Shown: piece by piece, positions 42,925 to 51,711 of the stretch | How positions within the stretch are numbered: the first letter of the stretch is position 1 | Layout: each line of letters begins with the position of its first letter | Assembly: GCA_965656085.1 (NCBI GenBank) | Contig: CBFHJA010000012.1 | Span: 1 to 64,000 of the forward strand | DNA from: Aliishimia sp965656085 | Lineage (GTDB): Bacteria; Pseudomonadota; Alphaproteobacteria; Rhodobacterales; Rhodobacteraceae | Direction of reading: 5' to 3' | DNA length: 64,000 nt | The notes under the pieces: model-generated | Told to the model about the DNA's origin: nothing | Databases searched by the model: none | What the model saw: only the letters and a program-made list of their open reading frames with translations | Translations under genes and position numbers: made by a program

Positions 42925-43269
42925 TCAGATCTTTTCGACCGTCACCCCGTCGCCGGTGTAGAACGCCAGATGGTCCTTGATCCGCGCAACCCCTTCGAGC
43001 GGGCTCTCATAAGTCCAGACCGCGTTTTCCAGCGTCGTGGATTTGGTCACCACCGAGTAGTAATTCGCGTCGCCCTTATGCGGGCAATGGGTGGTCTTGT
43101 CAGTGCGGTCCAGAAAGGCCATCGCGATGTCGTCGCGGGGAAAGTAGATCACCGGGGGGTAATCGCCTTCGCTGAGTTCGAGGGCATTCGCGCTCTCGCC
43201 CAGCACCGCGCCGCCCGCGCGCACGCTCCAGCGTCCGTCTGCCTTCGTGATCCGGATATGGTCGGCCAT
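42925..43269 (-). CDS. DUF427 domain protein
   Basis: A 114-aa single-domain protein of the DUF427 family (beta-rich fold). It has the characteristic VIYFPRDDIAMAFL and THCPHKGDANYYSV stretches; the His/Cys in the latter are conserved in the family. Start at 43269 (MADHIRI) has GAGGGGCAG just upstream. Role unknown. It ends next to repeat copy C, convergent with the ClC gene, and is 69 bp downstream of the aminopeptidase P gene. Confidence 0.85.
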   Translation of the reverse strand: MADHIRITKADGRWSVRAGGAVLGESANALELSEGDYPPVIYFPRDDIAMAFLDRTDKTTHCPHKGDANYYSVVTKSTTLENAVWTYESPLEGVARIKDHLAFYTGDGVTVEKI

Positions 43270-43338
43270 CTGCCCCTCGCTTTCGTTTTGTTCTGGCCCC
43301 GGTCTGATGCCGGGGCGTTGTAACATCCGCGTGACAGC

Positions 43339-45132
43339 CTACAGCGCCGCGCAGGCCGCTTCCAGCCATGAACGTGTTTTCGGGCTGACGCGCGTGCCGA
43401 TCTTGTCGAGCACCTGCATGTGGTAGCTGTTGATCCACGCCCGTTCCTCGGGGCTGAGCATCTCCTTGACGATCAGCCGCCGGTCGATGGGGGCGAAGGT
43501 CAGCGTGCGCCAGTGCAGCATTTTGCGGTGATCGTCGCCGCCGGGCAGGGCGGGGGCCTCTTCGACCACCACGAGGTTCTCCAGCCGGATGCCGAAGGCG
43601 CCCTCGCGGTAATAGCCCGGCTCGTTGGAGAGGATCATGCCCGGCTCCAGCGGCACGGTGGACATGCGGGAGAGGCGTTGCGGGCCCTCATGGACCGACA
43701 GATACGCGCCGACACCGTGGCCGAGCCCGTGATCGAAATCCTGCCCGGACATCCACAGCGGCAGCCGCCCGATCATTTCGATATCGCGCCCGGCCAGCCC
43801 GGCCGGCCAGCGCAGGCGGGACATGCCGATCATGCCTTGCAGCACGCGGGTAAAGCAGGCGCAGGCCTCGTCGGGGGGCGTGCCGATCGCAATCGTGCGG
43901 GTGATATCCGTGGTGCCGTCGAGATATTGCCCGCCGCTGTCCAGCACCAGCAAATGGCCGTTCTGTAGCCGTGCGTCGGTCTCTTCGGTCACGCGGTAAT
44001 GCATGATCGCGCCGTGCGGGCCGGTGCCGGAGATCGTCTCGAAGGAGATATCGCGCAGGGCGTTGTCCTCGCGCCGCGCCGCTTCGAGCCGTCTGACCAC
44101 GTCGATCTCGGTCAGCGTGCCGGGTTTCTGGGCGTCGAGCCAGCAGAGCAACTCCGCCACCGCCGCGCCATCGCGCAGATGGGCCGCCGCCGAGCCGTCG
44201 ATTTCGGCGCGGTTCTTGCGCGCCTTGGGCAGGGCGACCGGGTCCATCCCCAGAACCGCGCGCTCCCCGAGCCTGTCCTGCACGATCACCGGCGCGGTGG
44301 TCTTGTCGAGCAGCACCTTGCCGTCGAGCGCCGCCACCGCGTCGAGAAAACCCTCCGGCGGGTGGGTGCGGACCATCGGGCCGAGATGATCGCCCAGATC
44401 CGCGATTTTCTCCGGATGCACGAACAGGTCCACGCTGGCATCGGCGTGCAGGATCGCGAAGGCGTGCAGGACCGGGTTGCGCGGCACATCGGCGCCGCGG
44501 ATGTTCAGCAGCCAGCAGATCGAGTCCGGCAAGGTCAGCACCGCCGCCGCGTGGCCATCCGTCTTCAGGGTCGCGGCAAGGCGGGTGATCTTGGCATCAT
44601 GCACCTCGCCCGCGAATTCGAACGGGTGCACCGTGGCCGCGCCCATCGGCGGGTCCGGCTGGTCGTTCCAGATCCGGTCCACGAGGTTGTCGGTCTGCAC
44701 CAGCGTGATCGCGCTGCCGGCCAGCGCCTCCTGCAAGGCCGACAGCTGCCCCGCCGTATAGAGCCACGGGTCATAGGCCACGCGCCCGCCCTGCGGGAGC
44801 TTTTCGCGCAACCACGGGCCCGGCTCGACATCGGGCCATGGCACCGGGGTGAAGTGATCCAGCGCGACCTGTGCCTTGACCTGCGTGCGATAGCGCCCGT
44901 CGATGAACACGCCCGCCACGTCGCGCAGGGCGATGCACGACCCCGCCGAGCCCGTGAATCCGGTCAGCCACGCCAAACGATCATCGCGCGGGGCCACATA
45001 TTCTCCCTGATGGGCATCGGCGCGGGGGATGATGAATCCGTCAAGTCCTTCTTTTTCAAGGATTTCCCGTAATGCGTGTAGTCGCGGAGGGCCTTGATCT
45101 GGAGAGGCAGTCTGGGCGAAACTCTGAAACAT
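43339..45132 (-). CDS. pepP: Xaa-Pro aminopeptidase (M24B, long form)
   Basis: A 597-aa metallopeptidase releasing N-terminal residues preceding proline. The three-domain long form resembles eukaryotic-type aminopeptidase P: two creatinase-like N-terminal domains (WLTGFTGSAGSCIAL, LPDSICWLLNIRGADV) and a pita-bread catalytic domain. Metal ligands are visible: two Asp in LDSGGQYLDGTTDITRT, His in GHGVGAYLSVHEGP, Glu in LSNEPGYY, and Glu in GIRLENLVVV. No signal peptide; cytosolic. Confidence 0.94.
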   Translation of the reverse strand: MFQSFAQTASPDQGPPRLHALREILEKEGLDGFIIPRADAHQGEYVAPRDDRLAWLTGFTGSAGSCIALRDVAGVFIDGRYRTQVKAQVALDHFTPVPWPDVEPGPWLREKLPQGGRVAYDPWLYTAGQLSALQEALAGSAITLVQTDNLVDRIWNDQPDPPMGAATVHPFEFAGEVHDAKITRLAATLKTDGHAAAVLTLPDSICWLLNIRGADVPRNPVLHAFAILHADASVDLFVHPEKIADLGDHLGPMVRTHPPEGFLDAVAALDGKVLLDKTTAPVIVQDRLGERAVLGMDPVALPKARKNRAEIDGSAAAHLRDGAAVAELLCWLDAQKPGTLTEIDVVRRLEAARREDNALRDISFETISGTGPHGAIMHYRVTEETDARLQNGHLLVLDSGGQYLDGTTDITRTIAIGTPPDEACACFTRVLQGMIGMSRLRWPAGLAGRDIEMIGRLPLWMSGQDFDHGLGHGVGAYLSVHEGPQRLSRMSTVPLEPGMILSNEPGYYREGAFGIRLENLVVVEEAPALPGGDDHRKMLHWRTLTFAPIDRRLIVKEMLSPEERAWINSYHMQVLDKIGTRVSPKTRSWLEAACAAL

Positions 45133-45216
45133 GGTGAGGTAAACTCCTGTCGCAGCAACGTGTAGCGCGCCACATCAGCAAGGCCAAGGGGCGCACGGGA
45201 GACGAAGGATGGTTAT

Positions 45217-45693
45217 ATGGTTGGTTTGGTACAAGACACAGCGCGCACGCTCATGGAACACTGTCTGACAGACATCACCCATGGTCTCATGGCGCAAGAC
45301 TTTGACCGGTTCCGAAGCTGGATTGGGCTTCCCTACGACATTCACTGTTTCGAGGGGCACGCGCGCTATACCGACGCCGCCCGTCTGCGGGCCATGTTCG
45401 ACCGGGCCTGTGCCTTTTACGTCCGGCACGGGGTCACTGACCTCATCCGGGTCATCCGCGACATCAGCCAGCCCGAGCCCGGCCAGCTTCGCTGTCTCTA
45501 CGAGACCCGCGAGATCACCGGGCGGGACACGCTGCAGGGCGAGCCCTTCTTCTGTCTGACCCAGCTTGTGCAGGAGCAGGACGGGCGCTGGCTTGTTCGG
45601 CGCAGCGAGTACGATCTGTTTCCCACCGATGCCAAGCATCAGGTGCTGATCGACCCGGAGGCATCCGTCTCCGTGAAAAACCGCGCGTCATGA
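45217..45693 (+). CDS. NTF2/SnoaL-like protein, paralog 1
   Basis: A 158-aa soluble alpha+beta protein with no signal peptide. The order of segments (an N-terminal helix, WIGLPYDIHCFEGHARY, AMFDRACAFYVRHGVTDLIR, then strands ending DGRWLVRRSEYDLF) suggests a cone-shaped NTF2-like fold; no catalytic residues can be assigned. ATG at 45217 follows GAAGGA; another ATG 8 bases earlier is out of frame. The next gene overlaps by 4 bp and is clearly a paralog. Function unknown. Confidence 0.75.
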   Translation: MVGLVQDTARTLMEHCLTDITHGLMAQDFDRFRSWIGLPYDIHCFEGHARYTDAARLRAMFDRACAFYVRHGVTDLIRVIRDISQPEPGQLRCLYETREITGRDTLQGEPFFCLTQLVQEQDGRWLVRRSEYDLFPTDAKHQVLIDPEASVSVKNRAS

Positions 45694-46253
45694 GCAAGCA
45701 AAGCTGGGAGCAGGACCCTGCAGTGACTGGGGCGCAGGGTGTGGCGCAGCACGGGGTGGGCGCAGGCGAGCAAACAGGGCTTGATCCGGCAGGAGGCGGC
45801 GGGGACGCGGCCATCGGCACCCCGCTGCAAGCCATGGCGATCATGGAGCGAGGGCTGGCGGAGACCGGCACGGCGCTTATGCGCGATGATTTCGACGGTT
45901 TCGCCGCTTGGATCGGGCTTCCCTACACGGTGATCAGCGCGGGCGACACGGTGGTCTGCACCTCGCAGGACGACCTGAGGCAGCTCTTCGCGCAAGCGCG
46001 GGAGTATTATGCGGTGCGCGATGTGGCGCAGCTTGTGCGGGTTGTGCGGGTGGCCGCGTTCACCTCGCCGGACCATCTGCGTTGCACCTATGAGACGAAC
46101 CTGTTGAGCCCGCGCAACCAACTGGTTGGCGCGCCGCATCTGTGCCTGACCGACCTTCGCCGGGCGGAGGGGCGCTGGCAGGTGATGCGCAGCGAATACG
46201 ATCTGCCATCCGAGGCGGCGCGGGCAGCGGTGCTCGCGGGCAAACCGGGGTAA
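45690..46253 (+). CDS. NTF2/SnoaL-like protein, paralog 2
   Basis: A 187-aa protein. After a 45-residue Gly/Ala-rich, probably disordered N-terminus it aligns along its length with the preceding gene: AWIGLPYTVISAGDTVV, FAQAREYYAVRDVAQLVRVV, LRCTYETNLLSPRN, and EGRWQVMRSEYDL. Start ATG overlaps the previous stop by 4 bp. The pair probably arose by tandem duplication and may form a heterodimer, which is inference. A nested palindrome follows. Confidence 0.75.
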   Translation: MSKQSWEQDPAVTGAQGVAQHGVGAGEQTGLDPAGGGGDAAIGTPLQAMAIMERGLAETGTALMRDDFDGFAAWIGLPYTVISAGDTVVCTSQDDLRQLFAQAREYYAVRDVAQLVRVVRVAAFTSPDHLRCTYETNLLSPRNQLVGAPHLCLTDLRRAEGRWQVMRSEYDLPSEAARAAVLAGKPG

Positions 46254-46264
46254 TCACGTCAAAT

Positions 46265-46327
46265 GTAGGGTGGGCAATGTGCCCACGATCCGGGCCGGGC
46301 GGGAGGTGGGCAGATTGCCCGCCCTCC
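46265..46327. repeat. nested palindrome GTAGGGTGGGCA, copy 1
   Basis: GTAGGGTGGGCAATGTGCCCAC is followed 15 bases later by a second arm GAGGTGGGCAGATTGCCCGCC, so each arm is itself palindromic and the two arms are inverted to each other. It lies between the convergent NTF2-like and cobT genes, where a bidirectional terminator could act. Copies recur at 57023 and 57890. Confidence 0.75.
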
Positions 46328-46341
46328 GGATTGGTCAGGGG

Positions 46342-48219
46342 TCAGGACGCGCGGCGCAGGCCCATGACGCGGGCGCGGGCGCGGGGGTCGCTGTCGAACA
46401 GGGCCGCCAGTTGCTCGGTCATCGCGCCGGCCAGTTGCTCCACATCGGTGATCGTGACCGCGCGGTCATAATAGCGCGTCACGTCATGGCCGATGCCGAT
46501 CGCCAGTAGCTCGACCTGCCGCTTTTTCTCGACCATGGCGATCACATCGCGCAGGTGCTTTTCGAGGTAATTGGCCGGGTTCACCGAGAGCGTGCTGTCA
46601 TCCACGGGCGCGCCATCGGAGATCACCATGAGGATCTTGCGCGCCTCATGCCGGGCCAGCATCCGCCGATGCGCCCATTCCAGCGCCTCGCCGTCGATAT
46701 TCTCCTTCAGCAAGCCTTCCTTCATCATCAGGCCAAGGTTCGCGCGGGCACGGCGCCACGGGGCATCGGCGCCCTTGTAGATGATGTGGCGCAGATCGTT
46801 CAGGCGGCCGGGCTGTTGCGGGCGGCCCTCGTTGAGCCATTGCTCGCGCGCCTGCCCGCCTTTCCACGCGCGGGTGGTGAAGCCGAGGATTTCGACCTTG
46901 ACGTTGCAGCGCTCCAGCGTGCGGGCCAGAACATCGGCGCAGATTGCGGCGATGGAGATCGGGCGGCCGCGCATGGAGCCGGAATTGTCGAGCAGAAGCG
47001 TCACCACCGTGTCGCGGAACTCGGTGTCCTTCTCGACCTTGAAGCTGAGCGGCGTCGTCGGGTTCGCCACCACACGCGCAAGGCGGCCCGCATCGAGCAT
47101 CCCTTCCTCGCGGTCAAATTCCCACGAGCGGTTCTGCTGGGCTTGCAGACGCCGTTGCAGCTTGTTGGCCAGCCGTGAGACCGCGCCTTTGAGCGGCTCA
47201 AGTTGCTGGTCGAGATAGGCGCGCAGGCGTTCGAGCTCCACCGGCTCGGCCAGATCCTCGGCAGTGATCTCCTCGTCATGGGCGCTGTTGAACACCTTGT
47301 AATCGGGATCGGCGTCGGAGACCGGCTGCGGGGCCGGGGGCTCCAGCGGGGCCTCGCCTTCGGGCAGTTCGGCCTCCTCGCCCATCTCCTGATCGGCCAT
47401 GTCGTCCATCGAGACCTGCGCCTGCGCGGCGTCCTGCTGGTCCTCTTGGCTCTGCTCGGGGGTGCCCTCGGCATCCTCCTCGCCCTCGTCATCCTGGCCC
47501 TGGCTGTCGGGGTTTTCCTCGTCCTCGCCGCTTTCTTCCGCGTCCTCGCTCTGGTCCTCGTCCATCTGGTCGGGATCGTCGCCAAGCTGATCGCCATAGC
47601 CCAGATCGGAGATCACCTGCCGGGCGAATTTGGCGAACTCCGCCTGATCGGAGAGCATGTCGTCGAGATCTTCAAGCGTGCCCCCCGCCTGCTGTTCGAT
47701 GAAGGGGCGCCACAACTCCATGACATTCTGCGCACCGGGCGGCAATTCGCGGCCCGTGGCGAGATGTCGGACGAGATAGCCCGCCGCGACCGACAGCGGG
47801 GCCTCTGCCGGTTCCTTGCATTGGTCATAGCCGCGCCGCAGGGCATCGTGATTGATCTTGGCGTCGATATTGCCCGCCGTGCCCGGCATGTCGCGTGCGC
47901 CCATCGCCTCGCAGCGGGCCGTCTCCATCGCCTCGTAGAGATCGCGCGCCATCTCGCCTTGCGGCACATAGCGGGAATGCGTGCTCTCGTTGTGATAGCG
48001 CCGGTTGAGCGCGAGCGCGTCAGCAGTGCCGCGGGCCAGCAGCACCTCCTCGCGTGTCATGCGGCGCGAGACCTGCGGCAGGCGCATGGAATCGCCGGAC
48101 AGGCCCGAGGGATCGACCGAGTAGGACACGGTGAGCTCAGGGTCATGGGCCATGACCTTGGACGCTTCGGCGAGCGCCTTCTTGAACGGATCGGCGGGAT
48201 TGTCGGAGGGTTTGCTCAT
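46342..48219 (-). CDS. cobT: aerobic cobaltochelatase subunit CobT
   Basis: A 625-aa subunit of the CobNST complex, which inserts cobalt into hydrogenobyrinic acid a,c-diamide with ATP in aerobic cobalamin synthesis. The N-terminal part (SRRMTREEVLLARGTADALAL) is followed by a very acidic low-complexity linker (about residues 215-265, runs of Asp/Glu) and a C-terminal von Willebrand A domain with MIDAS motif LLLDNSGSMRGRPI. CobS is 0.8 kb upstream in the same operon; CobN is not in the window. Confidence 0.95.
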   Translation of the reverse strand: MSKPSDNPADPFKKALAEASKVMAHDPELTVSYSVDPSGLSGDSMRLPQVSRRMTREEVLLARGTADALALNRRYHNESTHSRYVPQGEMARDLYEAMETARCEAMGARDMPGTAGNIDAKINHDALRRGYDQCKEPAEAPLSVAAGYLVRHLATGRELPPGAQNVMELWRPFIEQQAGGTLEDLDDMLSDQAEFAKFARQVISDLGYGDQLGDDPDQMDEDQSEDAEESGEDEENPDSQGQDDEGEEDAEGTPEQSQEDQQDAAQAQVSMDDMADQEMGEEAELPEGEAPLEPPAPQPVSDADPDYKVFNSAHDEEITAEDLAEPVELERLRAYLDQQLEPLKGAVSRLANKLQRRLQAQQNRSWEFDREEGMLDAGRLARVVANPTTPLSFKVEKDTEFRDTVVTLLLDNSGSMRGRPISIAAICADVLARTLERCNVKVEILGFTTRAWKGGQAREQWLNEGRPQQPGRLNDLRHIIYKGADAPWRRARANLGLMMKEGLLKENIDGEALEWAHRRMLARHEARKILMVISDGAPVDDSTLSVNPANYLEKHLRDVIAMVEKKRQVELLAIGIGHDVTRYYDRAVTITDVEQLAGAMTEQLAALFDSDPRARARVMGLRRAS

Positions 48220-48223
48220 GGTC

Positions 48224-48370
48224 TCATCCTTCCGAAAGATCGAGGTGCCGGACCATGCTGCGCAGGTCCGTTTTCACGTCCTGAATATCGGTCGACATGT
48301 CGGACAGCTTGGCCTGCATCGCTTTGAGGGTTTCCAGCAAAAGCTCATTTGTGACGTTTTTATCGGCCAT
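48224..48370 (-). CDS. 48-residue coiled-coil peptide upstream of cobT
   Basis: A very short frame: ATG at 48370, stop TGA at 48224-48226, 4 bp before the cobT start. The translation begins MADKNVTNELLLETLKAMQ and continues with heptad-like leucine/methionine spacing (KLSDMSTDIQDVK), ending HLDLSEG. This predicts one long amphipathic helix or coiled coil. The position inside the cobS-lipoprotein-cobT run and the clean codon pattern support expression. A GCAGC stretch but no strong ribosome site precedes it. Function unknown. Confidence 0.65.
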   Translation of the reverse strand: MADKNVTNELLLETLKAMQAKLSDMSTDIQDVKTDLRSMVRHLDLSEG

Positions 48371-48497
48371 ACGAAGCTGCCTCCTGAATGAAGGGGACGG
48401 TGCAGTGCAGCAAGGCGGAAATTGTGCTCATCTCAATCGTCTCGGGCTGGGTTGTCTTGGTGTGGCAGGTTTTCCGGCAAGGGTCAAAGGGGATGTC

Positions 48498-49004
48498 TTA
48501 GAAGGGCAGGCCCGCGAGATCGCGGTTGCAGAACTCCAGATCGGTCAGAACACGGCCAATCTGGGCGCGCCGCTGCGGCGAGCCATTGGGGTAGTCCATG
48601 CCGATATAGGACTGCACATAGGCCTCGAAGAGCGACGCCTGTGCGCGCTGCGCGGCAAAGCCCGTCACGCCTTTGCGGTTCAGCTCCGCGCTCACTTGCT
48701 CTTCGAAGAACTGTCCCATCGTGCCATGGATCAGGATCGCGCCCGCCCGCTCCGTGCTGGAGAACTCCGGCAGGTTCTCGCCGAATTCCGAGACCAGCGC
48801 GAAGACCAGCTTGTTCACCGTTTCGCAGCGCGCATTTGCGCTCAGGTCGCGGAAGGAATTGCGGGCCACGAGCTGCGCCACCGGCTCGGAGACCGTCACC
48901 TCGCTGGGCACGACGCCGGGCGGCGGCGCGGCGCAGGCCGTCAGGGTCAGCAAAGCGCCGAAGCAAGTCGCGATGGCGGCCCAACGTGCCCGCCCCGCGC
49001 TCAT
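48498..49004 (-). CDS. putative lipoprotein between cobS and cobT
   Basis: A 168-aa protein with a signal sequence and lipobox (FGALLTLTACAAPPP), so probably a membrane-anchored lipoprotein. The mature part is mostly helical, with a conserved-looking RCETVNKLVFALVSEFGE segment and two further cysteines. No family recognised. Its ATG overlaps the cobS stop by 4 bp (ATGA), which places it in the cob operon although a cobalamin role is not established. Confidence 0.75.
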   Translation of the reverse strand: MSAGRARWAAIATCFGALLTLTACAAPPPGVVPSEVTVSEPVAQLVARNSFRDLSANARCETVNKLVFALVSEFGENLPEFSSTERAGAILIHGTMGQFFEEQVSAELNRKGVTGFAAQRAQASLFEAYVQSYIGMDYPNGSPQRRAQIGRVLTDLEFCNRDLAGLPF

Positions 49005-49987
49005 CCCAAGCTAACGCTGGCGGCGCTTTCGGGCAGTTCCTCGTCGAACAGGCGCTGGTAGAACTCGGCCACGGTCTGGCGTTCCAGCTCGTCGCATTTG
49101 TTGAGGAAGGACAGGCGGAACGCATAGCCCACATTGCGGAAAATCTCCGCGTTCTGCGCCCATGCGATCACGGTGCGGGGCGACATCACGGTCGAGAGGT
49201 CCCCGTTCATGAAGGCGGTCCGGGTCAGGTCCGCGACGGTGACCATCTGCTTGATCGTCTTGCGGCCCTTTTCATTGTTGTAATGCGGGTTCTTGGCCAG
49301 AACGATCGCGCTCTCGGCGTCGATGGAGAGATAGTTGAGCGTCGCCACCAGCGACCAGCGGTCCATCTGGCCCTGGTTGATCTGCTGCGTGCCGTGATAG
49401 AGGCCCGTCGTGTCGCCGAGGCCCACGGTGTTGGCCGTCGCGAAGATGCGGAAATACGGGTGCGGCGTGATCACCTTGTTCTGGTCGAGCAGCGTCAGCT
49501 TGCCATCCACTTCCAGCACGCGCTGGATCACGAACATCACATCGGCGCGGCCCGCGTCGTATTCGTCGAACACGATGGCGCAGGGGTTGCGCAGCGCCCA
49601 GGGCAGGATGCCTTCCTGGAAATCGGTGACCTGTTTGCCATCCTTGAGCTTGATCGCGTCCTTGCCGATCAGGTCGATCCGGGAGATGTGGCTGTCGAGG
49701 TTGACGCGCACGGCGGGCCAGTTGAGGCGGGCGGCGACCTGTTCGATATGGGTCGATTTGCCCGTGCCGTGATAGCCTTGGATCATCACGCGGCGGTTGT
49801 GAGAGAAGCCCGCGAGGATCGCAAGCGTGGTGTCCGGATCAAACTTGTAGGTCGAATCGAAGTCCGGCACGCGGTCGGAGTTCTCGGCAAAGCCGTGCAC
49901 CTTCATATCCGTGTCGATACCAAAGACCTCACGCACAGAAATCTCTTCTGTCGGTTTCGCGCTGATATCGATGGACCCGTCCGCCAT
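49001..49987 (-). CDS. cobS: aerobic cobaltochelatase subunit CobS
   Basis: A 328-aa AAA+ ATPase of the MoxR-like group that forms hexamers with CobT and drives cobalt insertion by CobN. Walker A is GYHGTGKSTHIEQVA, Walker B CAIVFDEYDAGR, sensor region RIFATANTVGLGD, and the start ISVREVFGIDTDMKVHGF is family-typical. Length is normal. Confidence 0.96.
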   Translation of the reverse strand: MADGSIDISAKPTEEISVREVFGIDTDMKVHGFAENSDRVPDFDSTYKFDPDTTLAILAGFSHNRRVMIQGYHGTGKSTHIEQVAARLNWPAVRVNLDSHISRIDLIGKDAIKLKDGKQVTDFQEGILPWALRNPCAIVFDEYDAGRADVMFVIQRVLEVDGKLTLLDQNKVITPHPYFRIFATANTVGLGDTTGLYHGTQQINQGQMDRWSLVATLNYLSIDAESAIVLAKNPHYNNEKGRKTIKQMVTVADLTRTAFMNGDLSTVMSPRTVIAWAQNAEIFRNVGYAFRLSFLNKCDELERQTVAEFYQRLFDEELPESAASVSLG

Positions 49988-50119
49988 GGCTCGCCTGCCT
50001 TATGTCTGATCTGTCTCGCGCGCCGCCCGGTGCGGCCCGCATCCTTGTGGTGGTGCAACATATCGCGGGGGCGTGCAAGGGAAAGGGGTGGAATTTCGCA
50101 CGCTGAGCCCGACGTGAGG

Positions 50120-50512
50120 TCAGTTCGGACGCATCTGTCTGAGATGCTTGCGCAGAACCGACCGCAGACTGTCCAGCGAGAAGGGTTTGCGCAGCACATC
50201 GGTGATCCCGTAGCCGGGCGCGGCGCCGGGGTCGGTGAAGGCCGCATCGCCGGTCACCGCGATGATCGGGATGCCTTGGTGGCGGGGCAGGTCGCTGTCC
50301 TTGATCCACTGGCAGGCATCGGCGCCGCTGAGCGCGGGCATGTGGATATCCATCAGCACCAGATCGAACTCCGACGGGTCGGCCACCAGCCGAGAGATGC
50401 AGGCGCTCGCGGATTTCACGGTGCTGTGATTGATGCCGAGATAAGCGAGCGCTTCGGAGAGCATCATGCGCGCATCCGCGTTGTCATCCACGACCAGCAC
50501 TTTGGCGTTCAT
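50120..50512 (-). CDS. receiver-only response regulator
   Basis: A 130-aa CheY-like single-domain protein. The acidic pocket is VLVVDDNADAR, the phosphoacceptor aspartate is in LVLMDIHMPALSG, the switch Thr is in IIAVTGDAA and the conserved Lys in VLRKPFSLDSL. No output domain, so it must act through a partner or phosphorelay. I start at 50512 (MNAKVLVVDD); the frame is open upstream but not family-like. No histidine kinase is adjacent. Confidence 0.9.
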   Translation of the reverse strand: MNAKVLVVDDNADARMMLSEALAYLGINHSTVKSASACISRLVADPSEFDLVLMDIHMPALSGADACQWIKDSDLPRHQGIPIIAVTGDAAFTDPGAAPGYGITDVLRKPFSLDSLRSVLRKHLRQMRPN

Positions 50513-50745
50513 CTGGGTCGGTCCCCGGTTCTTTGCGTGTTGGCCCAGTCTAACATGGCCGCGCCGCGTGCCCCATGCCGAATGCGCGCAGCAGTGCGAT
50601 TCCGGGCCGTGGACTGCGATTTCGCACGTTGAGGCGGTGCGGCCCGGTGGCGCTAGCACCCTGTGGTTGTACCGGGTGTGGGCAACGGGCGCGTTGAAAG
50701 GGTGGGCCAAGCCGGGCTCACACGGGGCGCGTGCGACTCAGCGGC

Positions 50746-51375
50746 TCAGCTATCCTTGAAGTTGCGGCTGTCCTTGATCTGATCCCACGCCCAGACGACC
50801 TGCTGTAGCTGCTCTTCTTGGCTGCGGTCGCCGCCGTTCATGTCCGGATGCAAAACCTTGATTAGCGCCTTGTAGGCCTTGCGCACCTCTTTCTTGCTCC
50901 AGTCGCTCTTGGCGTCGAGAATGTCGATGGCGCGTTGCTCGGTGGGCGGCAGCCGCCGTCCGGTGCCGCCATTGCGGCCCTTGTTGCGGGTGGCATTGGC
51001 GCCGAGCACCTGATGCGGATCGTCGATGCCGAGGCGCGCCCATGCGCGGGTTTCGGGATCGGTATGCGGCTTGGTCCGGCGCTCCCAGACCTTGTCCTCG
51101 CTCATCTGGGCGTTCATCTCGGCCTCGGTCTTGCCGTCGAAGAAGTTCCATTTGAGATTGTACTCGCGCACATGCTCCTGACAGAACCAGTAGTAGTCGT
51201 CGAGCACATCGGGCGCTTTGGGCGCACGGAATTTGCCGGGCTGCTCGCAGCCCTCGTGATCGCAGACCCGCTGCGAGGTCTCCGACGCGCCTGACATGCT
51301 CCGCCGCCCACGCGGATTTTTCTTCTTCTGCGAAGACACGGACATATCAAAACCAAATGGGTCGGGTTTGCGCAT
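50746..51375 (-). CDS. J-domain protein
   Basis: A 209-aa co-chaperone-like protein. The N-terminal half has a CDHEGCEQPG/CQEHVREYN cysteine-histidine pattern that may bind zinc. The C-terminal J domain (about residues 145-205) contains KAYKALIKVLHPDMNGGDRS with the essential HPD tripeptide for Hsp70 stimulation. The J domain at the C-terminus is the reverse of DnaJ. In Rhodobacterales it is usually near cobS and next to a divergent bolA gene, as here; the client is unknown. No gene is seen in the 50513-50745 gap downstream. Confidence 0.88.
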   Translation of the reverse strand: MRKPDPFGFDMSVSSQKKKNPRGRRSMSGASETSQRVCDHEGCEQPGKFRAPKAPDVLDDYYWFCQEHVREYNLKWNFFDGKTEAEMNAQMSEDKVWERRTKPHTDPETRAWARLGIDDPHQVLGANATRNKGRNGGTGRRLPPTEQRAIDILDAKSDWSKKEVRKAYKALIKVLHPDMNGGDRSQEEQLQQVVWAWDQIKDSRNFKDS

Positions 51376-51450
51376 AAGGGGTCCCTTTTCGACTCGGACG
51401 CCAAATACTAGACTATCGGCTCGGGGATTGAAGAGGCGCGAGGTAAAAAA

Positions 51451-51711
51451 ATGACGACAATGCGGGACCGGATCGAGGCGGCGCTGCGCGAGTGCTTTGA
51501 TGTGCGGGAGATTTCCGTGGTCGATGACTCCGCGTCACATGCCGGACATGCGGGCGCGCCGGCGGCGGGGGAGAGCCATTTCAACGTGCGCCTGCGCAGC
51601 GGGGATTTCGAGGGCCAGAGCCGCATCGCCCGGCACCGGGCCGTGCATAGCGCGCTCGGGCCTGAACTGGTGGGCGCCATCCACGCGCTGGCGCTTGATC
51701 TAGACGTCTGA
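51451..51711 (+). CDS. bolA: BolA family protein
   Basis: An 86-aa BolA-fold protein. The conserved SHAGHAG and ESHFNVRLRSGDF histidines and the IARHRAVHSAL helix are present. BolA proteins bind monothiol glutaredoxins through a shared 2Fe-2S cluster and affect iron and stress responses. It is divergent from the J-domain gene. Its 3' end overlaps the end of the convergent DUF4177 gene by 12 bp. Confidence 0.9.
   Translation: MTTMRDRIEAALRECFDVREISVVDDSASHAGHAGAPAAGESHFNVRLRSGDFEGQSRIARHRAVHSALGPELVGAIHALALDLDV

Noticed and set aside
48422..50632. 736-codon plus-strand frame over cobS and the receiver gene
   Set aside because: cobS, the lipoprotein and the response regulator on the minus strand explain the sequence; the long frame has no domain.
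50513..50745. Possible RNA gene in the gap between the receiver and J-domain genes
   Set aside because: No tRNA cloverleaf, terminator or convincing long pairing could be found; GC-rich sequence only.
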